A DNA stretch of 64,000 nucleotides from Acidobacteriaceae bacterium (lineage in GTDB: Bacteria; Acidobacteriota; Terriglobia; Terriglobales; Acidobacteriaceae), in assembly GCA_003170825.1 (NCBI GenBank), contig PMYL01000041.1, forward strand, positions 45,280 to 109,279, given 5' to 3'. A model generated the notes under the pieces. That model saw only the letters and a program-made list of their open reading frames with translations. It was not told the DNA's origin and searched no databases. Below, in pieces: positions 27,901 to 35,338 of this stretch (position 1 is the stretch's first letter; each line of letters opens with the position of its first letter). Both the position numbers and the translations under genes were made by a program.

Positions 27901-28677
27901 GTGGCAGGAATTCTCTTCATCATTTCGGCGCCCTCGGGTTCGGGCAAAAGCACCCTGGTCAGCGAGGTCCGCAAGCAGTTGAGCGGCATCGAGTTCTCCG
28001 TCTCCTGGACCACCCGCCCCCCGCGCGGCTCCGAGCAGAACGGGCGCGAGTACAACTTCACCACCCGCGAGGAGTTCGAGCGCATGATCGCCGCCGGCGT
28101 GTTTCTGGAGCACGCCGAGGTCTTCGGCAGCTACTACGGCACCGCCCGCCAGTCGCTTGAAGAAGCGCGCTCGGCCGGTCACGACTTGCTCCTGGACATC
28201 GACGTCCAGGGAGCCGCGCAGGTCCGCGCCAAAATGCCCGAGGCCGTCAGCATCTTCGTGATGCCTCCCAACCCCAGGGTCCTGCGCACCCGATTGCGCA
28301 ATCGCAGCCGCGCCGAGGGGGTGGTGAAGGAAGAGGAAGTGTACCGGCGGCTCAATGCAGCCAGGAATGAGATTGAGAATTATCGCGAGTACGGTTATAT
28401 TCTTGTCAACGACATGCTGGACCGGGCGGTAGCGCAGTTGGAGGCCATTGTGCTGGCCGAGCGCTACTACCGCAATGGCGAGGCCATCGCGTACCGCTCC
28501 CGCCGGGTGTTGGAGGTTGCGGCCGCCTGCCTGCAAGCCAACTCGCAGGAGCGGCTCAAGCCTGTGCTGGAGGCCTTTCGAATCATGGGCTCTACCGGCC
28601 AGCAGCAGTTGAACTTTGAGGAGGACTCCGATGAGGAAGACTCCGATGACGATGAGGAGGATTCCGATGACGATTGA
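27901..28677 (+). CDS. gmk: Guanylate kinase with an acidic C-terminal extension
   Basis: Phosphorylates GMP to GDP. The P-loop SAPSGSGKSTL (about 8-18), the GMP-binding SWTTRPPRGSEQNGREYNF region and the LLLDIDVQGAAQV strand are all present. The GTG start fits the conserved N-terminus. The family is usually about 200-210 residues; this one has 258, with some 50 extra at the C-terminus ending in a tract of Glu, Asp and Ser only. That tail is encoded by repeats that also contain the rpoZ ribosome-binding site, and the last 11 bases overlap rpoZ. Confidence 0.95.
   Translation: MAGILFIISAPSGSGKSTLVSEVRKQLSGIEFSVSWTTRPPRGSEQNGREYNFTTREEFERMIAAGVFLEHAEVFGSYYGTARQSLEEARSAGHDLLLDIDVQGAAQVRAKMPEAVSIFVMPPNPRVLRTRLRNRSRAEGVVKEEEVYRRLNAARNEIENYREYGYILVNDMLDRAVAQLEAIVLAERYYRNGEAIAYRSRRVLEVAAACLQANSQERLKPVLEAFRIMGSTGQQQLNFEEDSDEEDSDDDEEDSDDD
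28620..28669 (+). repeat. Triplicated GAGGA..CTCCGATGA motif at the gmk-rpoZ junction
   Basis: Three near copies of a 14-17-base unit (GAGGACTCCGATGA, GGAAGACTCCGATGA, GAGGAGGATTCCGATGA) follow one another. Each looks like a ribosome-binding site plus ATG. The last is the actual rpoZ start. In the gmk frame they encode the acidic tail. Confidence 0.7.
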
Positions 28678-28897
28678 GACCAAATTCGATTCGAACTACC
28701 GCAAGGTTCTGGTCGCCGCCCGCCGCGCCCGCCAGATCCAGAGCGGCTCCCACGCCCTTGTCCCCACCCAGTCCACCAAGGCCTGCCGCATCGCCCAGGA
28801 AGAGGTTGAGGCCGGCAAGATCGCCTACGTCAAAGCCGACGTTCCGGTCGTCAAGCCGCCAATCGAAGGCCCGGCCATTCCCATCCTGCTGAGTTAG
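28667..28897 (+). CDS. rpoZ: DNA-directed RNA polymerase omega subunit
   Basis: A 76-residue small subunit that helps assemble RNA polymerase. The N-terminal KFDSNYRKVLVAARRARQI and the later KACRIAQEEVEAGKI segment match the RpoZ helices. The ATG at 28667 follows GAGGAGG by six bases and overlaps the end of gmk. The C-terminal half is short and Pro/Val-rich. Gene order yicC-gmk-rpoZ-coaBC supports the call. Confidence 0.92.
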   Translation: MTIETKFDSNYRKVLVAARRARQIQSGSHALVPTQSTKACRIAQEEVEAGKIAYVKADVPVVKPPIEGPAIPILLS

Positions 28898-28926
28898 CCT
28901 TCCTGCATTCCACAATCGAAACCGGC

Positions 28927-28932
28927 TACAAT
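28927..28932 (+). promoter_or_regulatory. Putative -10 box (leaderless coaBC)
   Basis: TACAAT is followed by six bases and the ATG at 28939, with no Shine-Dalgarno. This suggests coaBC also has its own leaderless transcript within the operon. Confidence 0.5.
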
Positions 28933-28938
28933 CGATCC

Positions 28939-30261
28939 ATGAGAGTAACGGTCGGCGTCTCCGGCGGAATCGCCGCCTACAAAGCGGCGGAACTGGTGCG
29001 CGCGCTGCAACGGCAGGCCATCGAAGTCCATGTCGTCATGACCGAGGCAGCCGGCAAGTTCATCCAGCCGCTCACCTTTGCCGCGCTCACCGGCCACAAG
29101 GTCATCACCAGCCTGTGGGACGACACGGGCGCCGGCGACGGCTCCTACGAAGCCTCAGGCGAACAGAACGGCATCGAGCACATCGGCGAGGCGCAGTGGG
29201 CCGACGCGTTGGTCGTCGCCCCGGCCACGGCCAACATCCTGGCCAAATTTGCCCACGGCATCGCCGACGATTTCCTCACCACCATGTACCTGGCCACTAC
29301 CGCGCCGGTTTTCGTCGCGCCCGCCATGAACGTGAATATGTGGGAGCATCCGGCCACGCAAGCCAACCTTGAAATCCTGTGCCAGCGCGGCGTCCGCGTC
29401 GTCGAACCGGGCACGGGCGCGCTGGCTTGCGGCATGGTGGGCGCGGGCCGCATGGCCGAGCCTGAAGCCATTGCCGACGCCGTCCTCGGCGCTCTGGGCC
29501 GCCGTCACGACCTGGCCGGCGAAATCGTGCTGGTCACCGCCGGCGGCACGCGCGAGCCGCTGGACCCCGTCCGCTTTCTCGGCAACCGCTCCAGCGGCAA
29601 GATGGGCTACGCCCTGGCCGAGGCCGCGCACAGCCGCGGAGCCAAAGTCATTCTTATTAGCGGGCCGTCGGCCCTGCATCCGCCCGCACACTGCGAGCTG
29701 GTCAGGGTCACCACGGCAGACCAGATGCGGCAGGCTGTGCTCGAGCGCATGGAGGAATCCACGCTCATCATCAAAGCCGCCGCCGTGGCCGACTACCGGC
29801 CCGTCACGGTCTCCGAGCAGAAGCTCAAGCGCAGCGGCCCTATCACGCTCGAACTCGCGCCCACGGAAGACATTCTGGCCGAGGTGGTGCGCCGCCGCCG
29901 TCCGGGCCAGCTCATCGTCGGCTTTGCCGCGGAGACGGAGAACCGCATGGAAAACGGCCGCGCCAAACTGCTGGCCAAGGGCGCGGACGCCATCGTGGTC
30001 AACGATGTGAGCGATAGTGTTGGCATCGACGCCGACCTCAACGCGGCCACATTCCTCACCCTGTCCACGTCCATCGAGCTGCCTGAGATGCCCAAGCGCA
30101 ACCTCGCCGACCGCATTCTCGACGAGATTCTCTCGCTGCGCCGGCAAAAGGGCCTGGTTCTGGAATTTGATGAGCATGAGGATGTGAAGCTGAGTCAGGA
30201 TCAGGTGCGGAGCGAGTCCGTTTCGCCCGCCGCCGCCCGCCGGCAACTGATTGTGGAGTAA
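28939..30261 (+). CDS. coaBC: Bifunctional phosphopantothenoylcysteine decarboxylase / phosphopantothenate-cysteine ligase
   Basis: Two steps of coenzyme A synthesis in one 440-residue chain. The flavin-binding CoaC part (about 1-190) has GVSGGIAAYKAAELVR, the catalytic His in EHIGEAQWADA (His81), the PAMNVNMWEHP loop and the Cys in ACGMVGAGRMAEP. The CoaB ligase part (about 195-420) has TAGGTREPLDPVRFLGNRSS, KAAAVADYRP and VGFAAETEN. The tail adds about 20 extra residues. It follows rpoZ by 41 bases. Confidence 0.96.
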   Translation: MRVTVGVSGGIAAYKAAELVRALQRQAIEVHVVMTEAAGKFIQPLTFAALTGHKVITSLWDDTGAGDGSYEASGEQNGIEHIGEAQWADALVVAPATANILAKFAHGIADDFLTTMYLATTAPVFVAPAMNVNMWEHPATQANLEILCQRGVRVVEPGTGALACGMVGAGRMAEPEAIADAVLGALGRRHDLAGEIVLVTAGGTREPLDPVRFLGNRSSGKMGYALAEAAHSRGAKVILISGPSALHPPAHCELVRVTTADQMRQAVLERMEESTLIIKAAAVADYRPVTVSEQKLKRSGPITLELAPTEDILAEVVRRRRPGQLIVGFAAETENRMENGRAKLLAKGADAIVVNDVSDSVGIDADLNAATFLTLSTSIELPEMPKRNLADRILDEILSLRRQKGLVLEFDEHEDVKLSQDQVRSESVSPAAARRQLIVE

Positions 30262-30266
30262 GCAAC

Positions 30267-31121
30267 GTGGCGCGACCGCTCGATTCCGCAACCCGTGAAG
30301 CCTTGGTGGAGCGCGTCCGCTTTTACCGCGACCTGGGCCTCACCGAGTTCTACCGCCGCCCCGTGGACCCAGCGCTCGTGGCAGAGGATGAAGAGCAGCA
30401 GCAGCACGCGCAGACCGAAACTGTTTTGGATCAGCCGCCCGCGCTGTTCGCAGATTTCCAGCCCGCAAATTCCCATGAGGAGCATCCGATTCCCGCACGT
30501 AGAAGTTTTCCCGAGCCCCCGCAAATCGCCGCCGCCGTTCCGCTAGCAGACCGCGCCGCAGCCCTTCAAATGATCCGTGAGGACATCGGCGACTGCACCC
30601 GTTGCCCGCTGCACAAAGGCCGCAACAAGATCGTCTTCGGCGACGGCTCGCCCTCCGCCAGGCTGATGTTTGTCGGCGAGGGCCCCGGCGCCGACGAAGA
30701 CGCGCAGGGCCTGCCCTTCGTAGGCAAGGCCGGCCAACTGCTCAACAACATGATCGCTGCCATGGGCCTCAAGCGCGAGGAAGTCTACATCGCCAACGTG
30801 GTCAAGTGCCGTCCGCCCGGCAACCGCGCGCCGGCGCCGGAGGAAGCCAACACCTGTACGCCGTTCCTCTTCCGCCAGATCGACGTGATTCGCCCCGAAG
30901 TTCTGGTCGCTCTCGGAGCCACCGCGGTCACCTATCTCTTAGGCGCGCGCCAGCCCCTGGCCGGCCTCCGCGGCCGCGTTCATTCGGTCCGCGGGACCAA
31001 GCTCATCGTCACCTACCATCCCGCGTACCTGCTCCGCGACCCCCGCCAGAAAAAAGAAGCCTGGGCCGACCTGCAAATCGCCATGAAGGAACTGGGGCTC
31101 AAAGCGCCGAGCCGGGGGTGA
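30267..31121 (+). CDS. Family 4 uracil-DNA glycosylase (iron-sulfur)
   Basis: Removes uracil from DNA. The four cluster-binding cysteines are at 110 and 113 (CTRC), 181 (KCRPPGN) and 197. The catalytic motif GEGPGADEDAQG and the later TYHPAYLL motif are typical of family 4. An N-terminal extension of about 95 residues, rich in Gln, Glu and Pro, precedes the catalytic domain. The GTG start is five bases after coaBC, so the two are probably co-transcribed. Confidence 0.93.
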   Translation: MARPLDSATREALVERVRFYRDLGLTEFYRRPVDPALVAEDEEQQQHAQTETVLDQPPALFADFQPANSHEEHPIPARRSFPEPPQIAAAVPLADRAAALQMIREDIGDCTRCPLHKGRNKIVFGDGSPSARLMFVGEGPGADEDAQGLPFVGKAGQLLNNMIAAMGLKREEVYIANVVKCRPPGNRAPAPEEANTCTPFLFRQIDVIRPEVLVALGATAVTYLLGARQPLAGLRGRVHSVRGTKLIVTYHPAYLLRDPRQKKEAWADLQIAMKELGLKAPSRG

Positions 31122-31174
31122 GGGAGAAGACGCAATTCTTGTCGACTATCAGGACTATCACGGGAGCTAGCACC

Positions 31175-31456
31175 ATGACGCAAATGTTCAATCCGCCTCA
31201 TCCGGGCAAGGTGTTGCGCGAATACCTTGGAGACAGGGACGTAACTACCGCAGCCAAGAGCCTGCATGTCTCGCGCACCACGCTTTCGCGCATTCTCAAC
31301 GGCGCGTCGGGCATATCGGCGGATATGTCGCTGCGTTTGTCGGACGCGCTCGGAACCCACGCCAGCTTTTGGTACGATCTGCAAGCGGGCTACGATATGT
31401 GGCAAGCATCCCACAAAAAGCGGCCCAGGATTGAACGTTTCGATGCCGCCGCATAG
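31175..31456 (+). CDS. HigA-type antitoxin/regulator without a partner toxin
   Basis: A 93-residue HTH_XRE protein. It begins with the HigA hallmark PPHPGKVLREYL and has the HTH VTTAAKSLHVSRTTLSRILNG (about 27-47) and the HigA-type end SFWYDLQAGYDMWQA. GGGAG lies upstream of the ATG. HigB toxins normally sit immediately before higA, but the 53 bases between the glycosylase gene and this one hold no toxin. It is therefore an orphan or a solitary regulator. It marks the left edge of the accessory island. Confidence 0.85.
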   Translation: MTQMFNPPHPGKVLREYLGDRDVTTAAKSLHVSRTTLSRILNGASGISADMSLRLSDALGTHASFWYDLQAGYDMWQASHKKRPRIERFDAAA

Positions 31457-31498
31457 GGGCGGACCATCCTTGCGACAGGTGCGCCTATAATTGTCTGT

Positions 31499-31544
31499 GG
31501 TCTCCCACCCTTTTCGCGGTGAGACTGCGAAAAGGATGGGGCAC
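31499..31544 (-). repeat. Intergenic hairpin element, family A (inverted)
   Basis: GTCTCCCACCCTTTTCGC, a short loop, then GCGAAAAGGATGGGGCAC. This is the reverse-oriented copy of the element at 32365-32411; the pair brackets the AT-rich gene between them. Confidence 0.75.
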
Positions 31545-31550
31545 ACGGCC

Positions 31551-32267
31551 TCACGGATTGGCTATGAATTTGTCCTCAACAGCTTTGCAAAGCTCAGAAA
31601 AATATTCCCGGAAATAGTTTGTGACGACGTGGGGATAGTTATTGCTGATCTGTAGTTTTCCGCCAAGCGGAGTATTTGTGATGAGGATGTCATCAAATCT
31701 CCCGCCGAGGGATATTCGCCTCTTGCGGTGATCCAGGCTCAGGTATACGCCACCAGACTGAAGCCTCCTCAGCTCCTTTTCGTTACGCGACCATGCAAGC
31801 ATCCCGCTTGCGTGCGCAAAGCAATTTCGGATCCGAATTCCAGCGCTCACCTGCTCGAAGAGCGGGATGTGGCTCGGTCTTAGGCCCTGAGACTTGAAAT
31901 ACGAGAAAAACTTCGTTATTCCCAGTCCTCTGGCCGTGTCGATTTGGACGCCACTTCGGTCCTGCAAAATGTCGGCGAGCAACAACATATAACTCTCAAA
32001 CAACGAAGTCGCGCTGTAGAGATTGCCAACTGCGATTAGATATGGAAAGACCCTTGTAAGCTTGTGGGACTCATGCTTCCAACGCATCTCCGCGGTCTTT
32101 GAGTCGTCAGGAAAATAGCGCGCAAGTTTTTTCTGTTCGAGTGCAGTTTCGTGTTCGAGGAGCCTCGGACTCTTCCACACGTAGTCCGCGAGATTATTGA
32201 ACTCGAAAAACGCAGCGCTTTCAAGTTCTAAGACCCTTTCGGAGAAAGAAGACGATTTGCTCTTCAT
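31551..32267 (-). CDS. Hypothetical HEPN-like protein, AT-rich
   Basis: A 238-residue mostly helical protein of no named family that I recognise. Residues 147-152 read RNCFAH, matching the R-N/D/H-xxx-H signature of HEPN RNases. It lies in a helix followed by a Gly turn (AGIRIRNCFAHASG), as in HEPN domains. GC content is about 47-48%, far below the 62% around it, and family A hairpins flank it on both sides. Islands with TA genes often hold HEPN toxins or defence proteins. Function is inferred from one motif and context only. Confidence 0.5.
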   Translation of the reverse strand: MKSKSSSFSERVLELESAAFFEFNNLADYVWKSPRLLEHETALEQKKLARYFPDDSKTAEMRWKHESHKLTRVFPYLIAVGNLYSATSLFESYMLLLADILQDRSGVQIDTARGLGITKFFSYFKSQGLRPSHIPLFEQVSAGIRIRNCFAHASGMLAWSRNEKELRRLQSGGVYLSLDHRKRRISLGGRFDDILITNTPLGGKLQISNNYPHVVTNYFREYFSELCKAVEDKFIANP

Positions 32268-32364
32268 AAGGTTCGCTCGATTTTTGAGCTTCTGATTTCT
32301 CGGAGATTGTCCTCAGCCGTAGCCTGTTTGAGCCGCTGCCTAATCCCACTCCCGCCAAAGTGCT

Positions 32365-32411
32365 GGGTGCCCCATCCTTGTGCCTTTTTTCTGGCACAAG
32401 GGTGGGCAGCC
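32365..32411 (+). repeat. Intergenic hairpin element, family A
   Basis: GGGTGCCCCATCCTTGTGCC, loop TTTTTTCT, then GGCACAAGGGTGGGCAGCC. The stem is nearly perfect. Opposite in orientation to the copy at 31499-31544. Confidence 0.8.
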
Positions 32412-32442
32412 CCCCGGCCTCGCCACCCCAAACCGGAATCGT

Positions 32443-32955
32443 TCAGGCAGAGGTCAACTGGCTGAAGATGTCGGGGAGATTGATGTACAAAGGTGTGCCC
32501 TTCACTTCCAGGCGCGAGGATTCGACCCATTCTGCTCCGGAGCACATACGGCCGGTGCGCGTCTTTGGATCGATGATCCAAACCGTTTCCACGCCCATAC
32601 TGCGGTAGTCCTGGGCACGCTCTTGTGTGTCGGAGTAGCTATCGTCGGGAGAGAGGATTTCGATGACCAGCAGCGGCGGATCGATAATCACATCAGGTTG
32701 GGCGCCGAGCGTAAGCAGCGTTACGTCCGGAATCCGGACACGTGTCGGTGACACCTGGACGCGCTGTTCGGTAACGACCTGGACTCCCCACTCCTGTTCA
32801 TGGTTTCCAAACCAGCGAGCCAGCAATGCCTGAACCCGCGCGTGCTCGTACTTGCCCACGTTGCGCTCCCTGATTTCACCATCCACGTACTCACGGTCCG
32901 GCCTATAGCTGATGCCGAGGTATTCATGTAGCGGGATGTGCAAAATCGTAGCCAT
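32443..32955 (-). CDS. Uma2 family endonuclease (DUF820)
   Basis: A 170-residue restriction-endonuclease-like protein. The PD-(D/E)xK core shows as VRIPDVTLL, then PPLLVIEILSPDDSYSD and AQDYRSMGVETVWIIDP, the standard Uma2 pattern with the catalytic Glu in VIEIL. Such genes are abundant in cyanobacteria and Acidobacteriota, mostly of unknown biological role and often mobile. A TATGAT box lies eight bases upstream of the ATG. It sits between two family A hairpins. Confidence 0.9.
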   Translation of the reverse strand: MATILHIPLHEYLGISYRPDREYVDGEIRERNVGKYEHARVQALLARWFGNHEQEWGVQVVTEQRVQVSPTRVRIPDVTLLTLGAQPDVIIDPPLLVIEILSPDDSYSDTQERAQDYRSMGVETVWIIDPKTRTGRMCSGAEWVESSRLEVKGTPLYINLPDIFSQLTSA

Positions 32956-32995
32956 AATACGGGATCATAGCATGATTTCCGTTCATGCATAGGCC

Positions 32996-33039
32996 GGGTT
33001 CCGACCCTTGCGCTTTTTCTGGCGCAGGAGTGGGAAACC
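32996..33039 (+). repeat. Intergenic hairpin element, family A
   Basis: GGGTTCCGACCCTTGCGC, T-rich loop, then GCGCAGGAGTGGGAAACC; a more divergent copy. It is followed 20 bases later by a family C element (33059-33088), the same tandem arrangement as at 48.9 kb. Confidence 0.65.
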
Positions 33040-33058
33040 GATGCTGTTCGTACTACAC

Positions 33059-33088
33059 GCCGAAGGCAGTTGGCCCCACCGCAGGTGG
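33059..33088 (+). repeat. 30-bp family C element
   Basis: GCCGAAGGCAGTTGGCCCCA and the ten bases after it are identical to 48975-49004. In both places a family A hairpin lies just upstream and a gene end lies just downstream. Confidence 0.8.
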
Positions 33089-33397
33089 CTACTTGATCGA
33101 CGACAGCATTTCCCGTCTGAGGATGGCGTTCATGCGCGATTGGTAACCTCTGCCGTGAGACTTCAACCATTCCAGAACATCTCCGTCCAGACGAGCGGTG
33201 ACGATCTGTTTGATGGGGCGATAGAGATGCCCGCGCACGCGCTTGGTCTTGGCCCATTCCGCGCCGGTGAGGACAGGAATATCTCTGGTGTCGATCTCGT
33301 GATTCGGCCGCGCCGAGAGCGCTTTCAGATTTGCGCGCTGCGCATCGGTCAGCGGCGGCAAAGTTTCGAGTGTGTACCTAACCATTTTCTTTTTCAT
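33089..33397 (-). CDS. brnA: BrnA-type antitoxin
   Basis: A 102-residue antitoxin from the ATG at 33397 (MKKKMVRYTLETL). The C-terminal ribbon-helix-helix region ending in VTARLDGDVLEWLKSHGRGY and QSRMNAILRREM is the BrnA hallmark. Its start overlaps the end of the toxin gene by 20 bases, which means translational coupling. It binds BrnT and the shared promoter. A longer reading to 33472 would run antisense-free through the toxin gene and is not supported. Confidence 0.92.
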   Translation of the reverse strand: MKKKMVRYTLETLPPLTDAQRANLKALSARPNHEIDTRDIPVLTGAEWAKTKRVRGHLYRPIKQIVTARLDGDVLEWLKSHGRGYQSRMNAILRREMLSSIK

Positions 33398-33686
33398 AGC
33401 GTCGCCTTTCCCTGGGTTCGGCCCGTCTGGCTGAGATGATGCGAACGACTTCAATCCCGGTTCCGTCCTCAAGTTCTTCTCTGATGGTGTGCGCGACGAT
33501 CAGCAGGGATACGCCCTCGACTTCGCCGCACGCTTGCCAGCGTTCTTCTCCATCCTGAACTCGTTCTTTCCATGACAGATAGAGAGGGTTTCGGAAGACC
33601 TGGGCAGCTTCCTCGAAGCTCACGCCATGCTTGCGCTGGTTGGAGAGATTTTTTGCCGGGTCCCACTCAAACTGGAAATTGCCCAC
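33378..33686 (-). CDS. brnT: BrnT-type toxin (RelE-like RNase)
   Basis: A 102-residue toxin with the BrnT start FEWDPAKNLSNQRKHGVSFEE and the C-terminal VRIISARRAEPRERRRYE, which carries the catalytic basic residues. It is predicted to cut mRNA in ribosomes or free mRNA under stress. It is the first gene of a toxin-first operon. The GTG at 33686 lies six bases after a TACAAT box, so the transcript is probably leaderless. An 8-bp inverted repeat upstream could be the BrnA operator. Confidence 0.93.
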   Translation of the reverse strand: MGNFQFEWDPAKNLSNQRKHGVSFEEAAQVFRNPLYLSWKERVQDGEERWQACGEVEGVSLLIVAHTIREELEDGTGIEVVRIISARRAEPRERRRYEKENG

Positions 33687-33692
33687 GGTTCA

Positions 33693-33743
33693 ATTGTAAT
33701 ACAGATTTGTAAATATATACACTACGACCGAGCGTTGTATTAC
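33693..33743 (-). promoter_or_regulatory. brnTA promoter and possible BrnA operator
   Basis: On the minus strand TACAAT (33693-33698) lies six bases before the GTG. GTAATACA (33696-33703) and TGTATTAC (33736-33743) are inverted copies spanning the AT-rich promoter, a layout suited to repression by a BrnA-containing complex. Confidence 0.5.
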
Positions 33744-33787
33744 GCGGCGGAGAGACCTGGGAGTCGGCTAGCTCCGCCAGCCCCCGC

Positions 33788-34552
33788 CTACCCCCGATCC
33801 CGCCACAGCGCCACGCCGCCCAGCAGCCCGGTCTCGTTCGAGATGATCTTCACGTTCTTTCCCGGCTTGAAGTCGATCTTTTTCGTATTCCCGCCGCCGA
33901 TGTAGAGGTGGTCCCAGTTGAAGAGCTTTTCGGTCTGATCGATGGCTTGCTTGAGGAACTTGTTCCAGGCCTTCTTGCCGAACTTGTCCAGGCCGCGCTG
34001 GCCCAGGTAGTCCTCATAGGTCTTACTCTTCCAGGGATGATGGGCCAGTTCCAGTCCGGGGCAGAGGCGGCCGCCGGTGAACAGCGAGGAGCCCAGCCCG
34101 GTGCCCAGCGTGAGCGCCAGCTCCACGCCATCGCCCTTGATGGCCCCATAGCCCTGCACGGCGGCGTCGTTGGCCACGCGCACCGGCTTCTTCCAGCGCT
34201 TTTGCAGTACCGCCTGCAGCGGAAAGCCCGCCCATTTGGGATTCAGATTGAAGGCCGTCCAGGTGGTTCCGCGCTTGATCACGCCGGGGAAACCAACCGA
34301 AACGCGATCGAAGCGCGGCAACAGCTTGCGCAACTGCTCCAGCCCGGCCAGAACCGCCGCCGGCGTGGGCGCCTCCGGCGTCAGCACGCGCTGCCGTTCG
34401 CTGACCGGCTTGCCGGCCGAGTCCAGCAGCATGGCCTTCAGCTTCGAGCCGCCAATGTCGACCGACAGCGTGATGGGGCCAGGGGTGGTGGGCGAAGCGC
34501 CCGGCGAAGCTTTGGGCGCGGCAGCGGCGGTCAAATCGGTCTTGGGTGTCAT
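33788..34552 (-). CDS. ppgK: Polyphosphate glucokinase (ROK family)
   Basis: A 254-residue kinase that phosphorylates glucose using polyphosphate (and often ATP). The ROK phosphate loop is SVDIGGSKLKAM, the glucose/catalytic part VGFPGVIKRGTTW and VANDAAVQGYGAIKGDG, and PPGK-specific segments are TLGTGLGSSLFTGGRL, HHPWKSKTYEDYLGQRGLDK and LYIGGGNTKKI. The start at 34552 follows from the conserved sequence and leaves a 25-residue Ala/Pro-rich leader. It is a metabolic gene within an otherwise accessory region. Confidence 0.9.
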   Translation of the reverse strand: MTPKTDLTAAAAPKASPGASPTTPGPITLSVDIGGSKLKAMLLDSAGKPVSERQRVLTPEAPTPAAVLAGLEQLRKLLPRFDRVSVGFPGVIKRGTTWTAFNLNPKWAGFPLQAVLQKRWKKPVRVANDAAVQGYGAIKGDGVELALTLGTGLGSSLFTGGRLCPGLELAHHPWKSKTYEDYLGQRGLDKFGKKAWNKFLKQAIDQTEKLFNWDHLYIGGGNTKKIDFKPGKNVKIISNETGLLGGVALWRDRG

Positions 34553-34646
34553 CGCAATGAATTGTACTGCGCGGGGCCCGGATTGCAAGGTCCGAGTGGA
34601 ACATCCTGTGAATCGCAGGACGTTTACTCTATGCTGTCGCCCCAGC

Positions 34647-34949
34647 CTACGTCTGCCTCGATGCCCGGCGGGCACTCCGCGCGACGTAATGCTGGTCCAG
34701 AGCCTGCCGGACGAGGGTCTTGATCAAGGCCTGGCGGCTGATATTCAGTTGCTTGGCCGCATCGTCGAGCTCGCTCAGCATCGGCGCGGCGAAATCGACG
34801 TTCACACGCTGCGCCGGAGACTGAATAGGCGGCATCATGCGGCCCGAGCCGGTAAAAAAGCGGGAAACGTCCTCGCCGTTGTCGGCAAGCCGCGCAATCT
34901 CTTCGGCGGCGACGGTTTTCGTGGGGCTATGCGTGCTTTTGCTATTCAT
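34647..34949 (-). CDS. Ribbon-helix-helix (CopG/Arc-like) DNA-binding protein
   Basis: A 100-residue protein. The C-terminal part QRVNVDFAAPMLSELDDAAKQLNISRQALIKTLVRQAL has the short beta strand and two helices of an RHH domain, as in antitoxins of the CopG type. No toxin gene adjoins. A perfect 15-bp palindrome sits over the predicted -10 box just upstream, fitting autorepression. Either an orphan antitoxin or a free regulator. Confidence 0.75.
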   Translation of the reverse strand: MNSKSTHSPTKTVAAEEIARLADNGEDVSRFFTGSGRMMPPIQSPAQRVNVDFAAPMLSELDDAAKQLNISRQALIKTLVRQALDQHYVARSARRASRQT

Positions 34950-34956
34950 CTAGTAA

Positions 34957-34972
34957 AGTATAACAGTTATAC
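34957..34972 (-). promoter_or_regulatory. Leaderless promoter and palindromic operator of the RHH gene
   Basis: GTATAACAGTTATAC (34958-34972) is a perfect palindrome about a central A. On the minus strand the -10 box TATACT (34957-34962) overlaps it and stands seven bases before the ATG at 34949. An RHH dimer bound here would block the promoter. Confidence 0.6.
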
Positions 34973-34991
34973 CATATTATAATCGTCTATA

Positions 34992-35247
34992 ATTTCATTG
35001 TGGGTTCAGCCCGGTTCACCGGGTCCCGACATTACGGTTCGCCGCCCATGTCGTCCTGGTCCTTTCATTGGTTTTCAATGCAGGCTTTAATTTCAGCCTT
35101 AACCAAGATAGGGAGGGAACGCATATGGTCAATACCACTCAGGTGCCTTGTAAGAATCAAGAAGCAGCAACAAAGCTGAAGAAGAACACAGGGCCAGGAA
35201 GCGCGGGAAAGCGGATTCGTGAGTCGGGCTGAGCCCACAAATGAAAT
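34992..35247. repeat. 256-bp element with 28-bp imperfect terminal inverted repeats
   Basis: The left end (34992-35019, from ATTTCATTGTGGGTTCAGCC) is the reverse complement of the right end (35219-35247) apart from about four mismatches and a one-base gap. Between them lie a small hairpin (AGGCT...AGCCT near 35092-35109) and a 35-codon ORF with a strong ribosome-binding site. Size and ends resemble a non-autonomous transposable element; a folded RNA is the alternative. Confidence 0.6.
35125..35232 (+). CDS. Small basic ORF (35 aa) inside an inverted-repeat element
   Basis: ATG at 35125 is preceded by AGGGAGGGAA (35120 region) at good spacing. The product, MVNTTQVPCKNQEAATKLKK and a further 15 residues, is rich in Lys and Arg and has one Cys. 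I know no homologue. The good ribosome-binding site and lack of rare starts argue for expression. It is too short for composition alone to prove coding. Confidence 0.4.
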   Translation: MVNTTQVPCKNQEAATKLKKNTGPGSAGKRIRESG

Positions 35248-35338
35248 CCTTTAGCCCTACACAGTTGGAATCACCCACATTCCTTTCTCCAAGGCATTCG
35301 TCCCCGCCCCCCATCCCCTACACTGATTCTTGCCTGCC

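Noticed and set aside
31122-31174. HigB toxin upstream of the HigA-like gene
   Set aside because: The gap is 53 bases, far too short for a toxin gene, and no HigB-like frame overlaps it.
33398-33472. Longer BrnA start
   Set aside because: The extra 25 residues lie within the toxin gene and lack BrnA conservation; ATG at 33397 gives the normal start.
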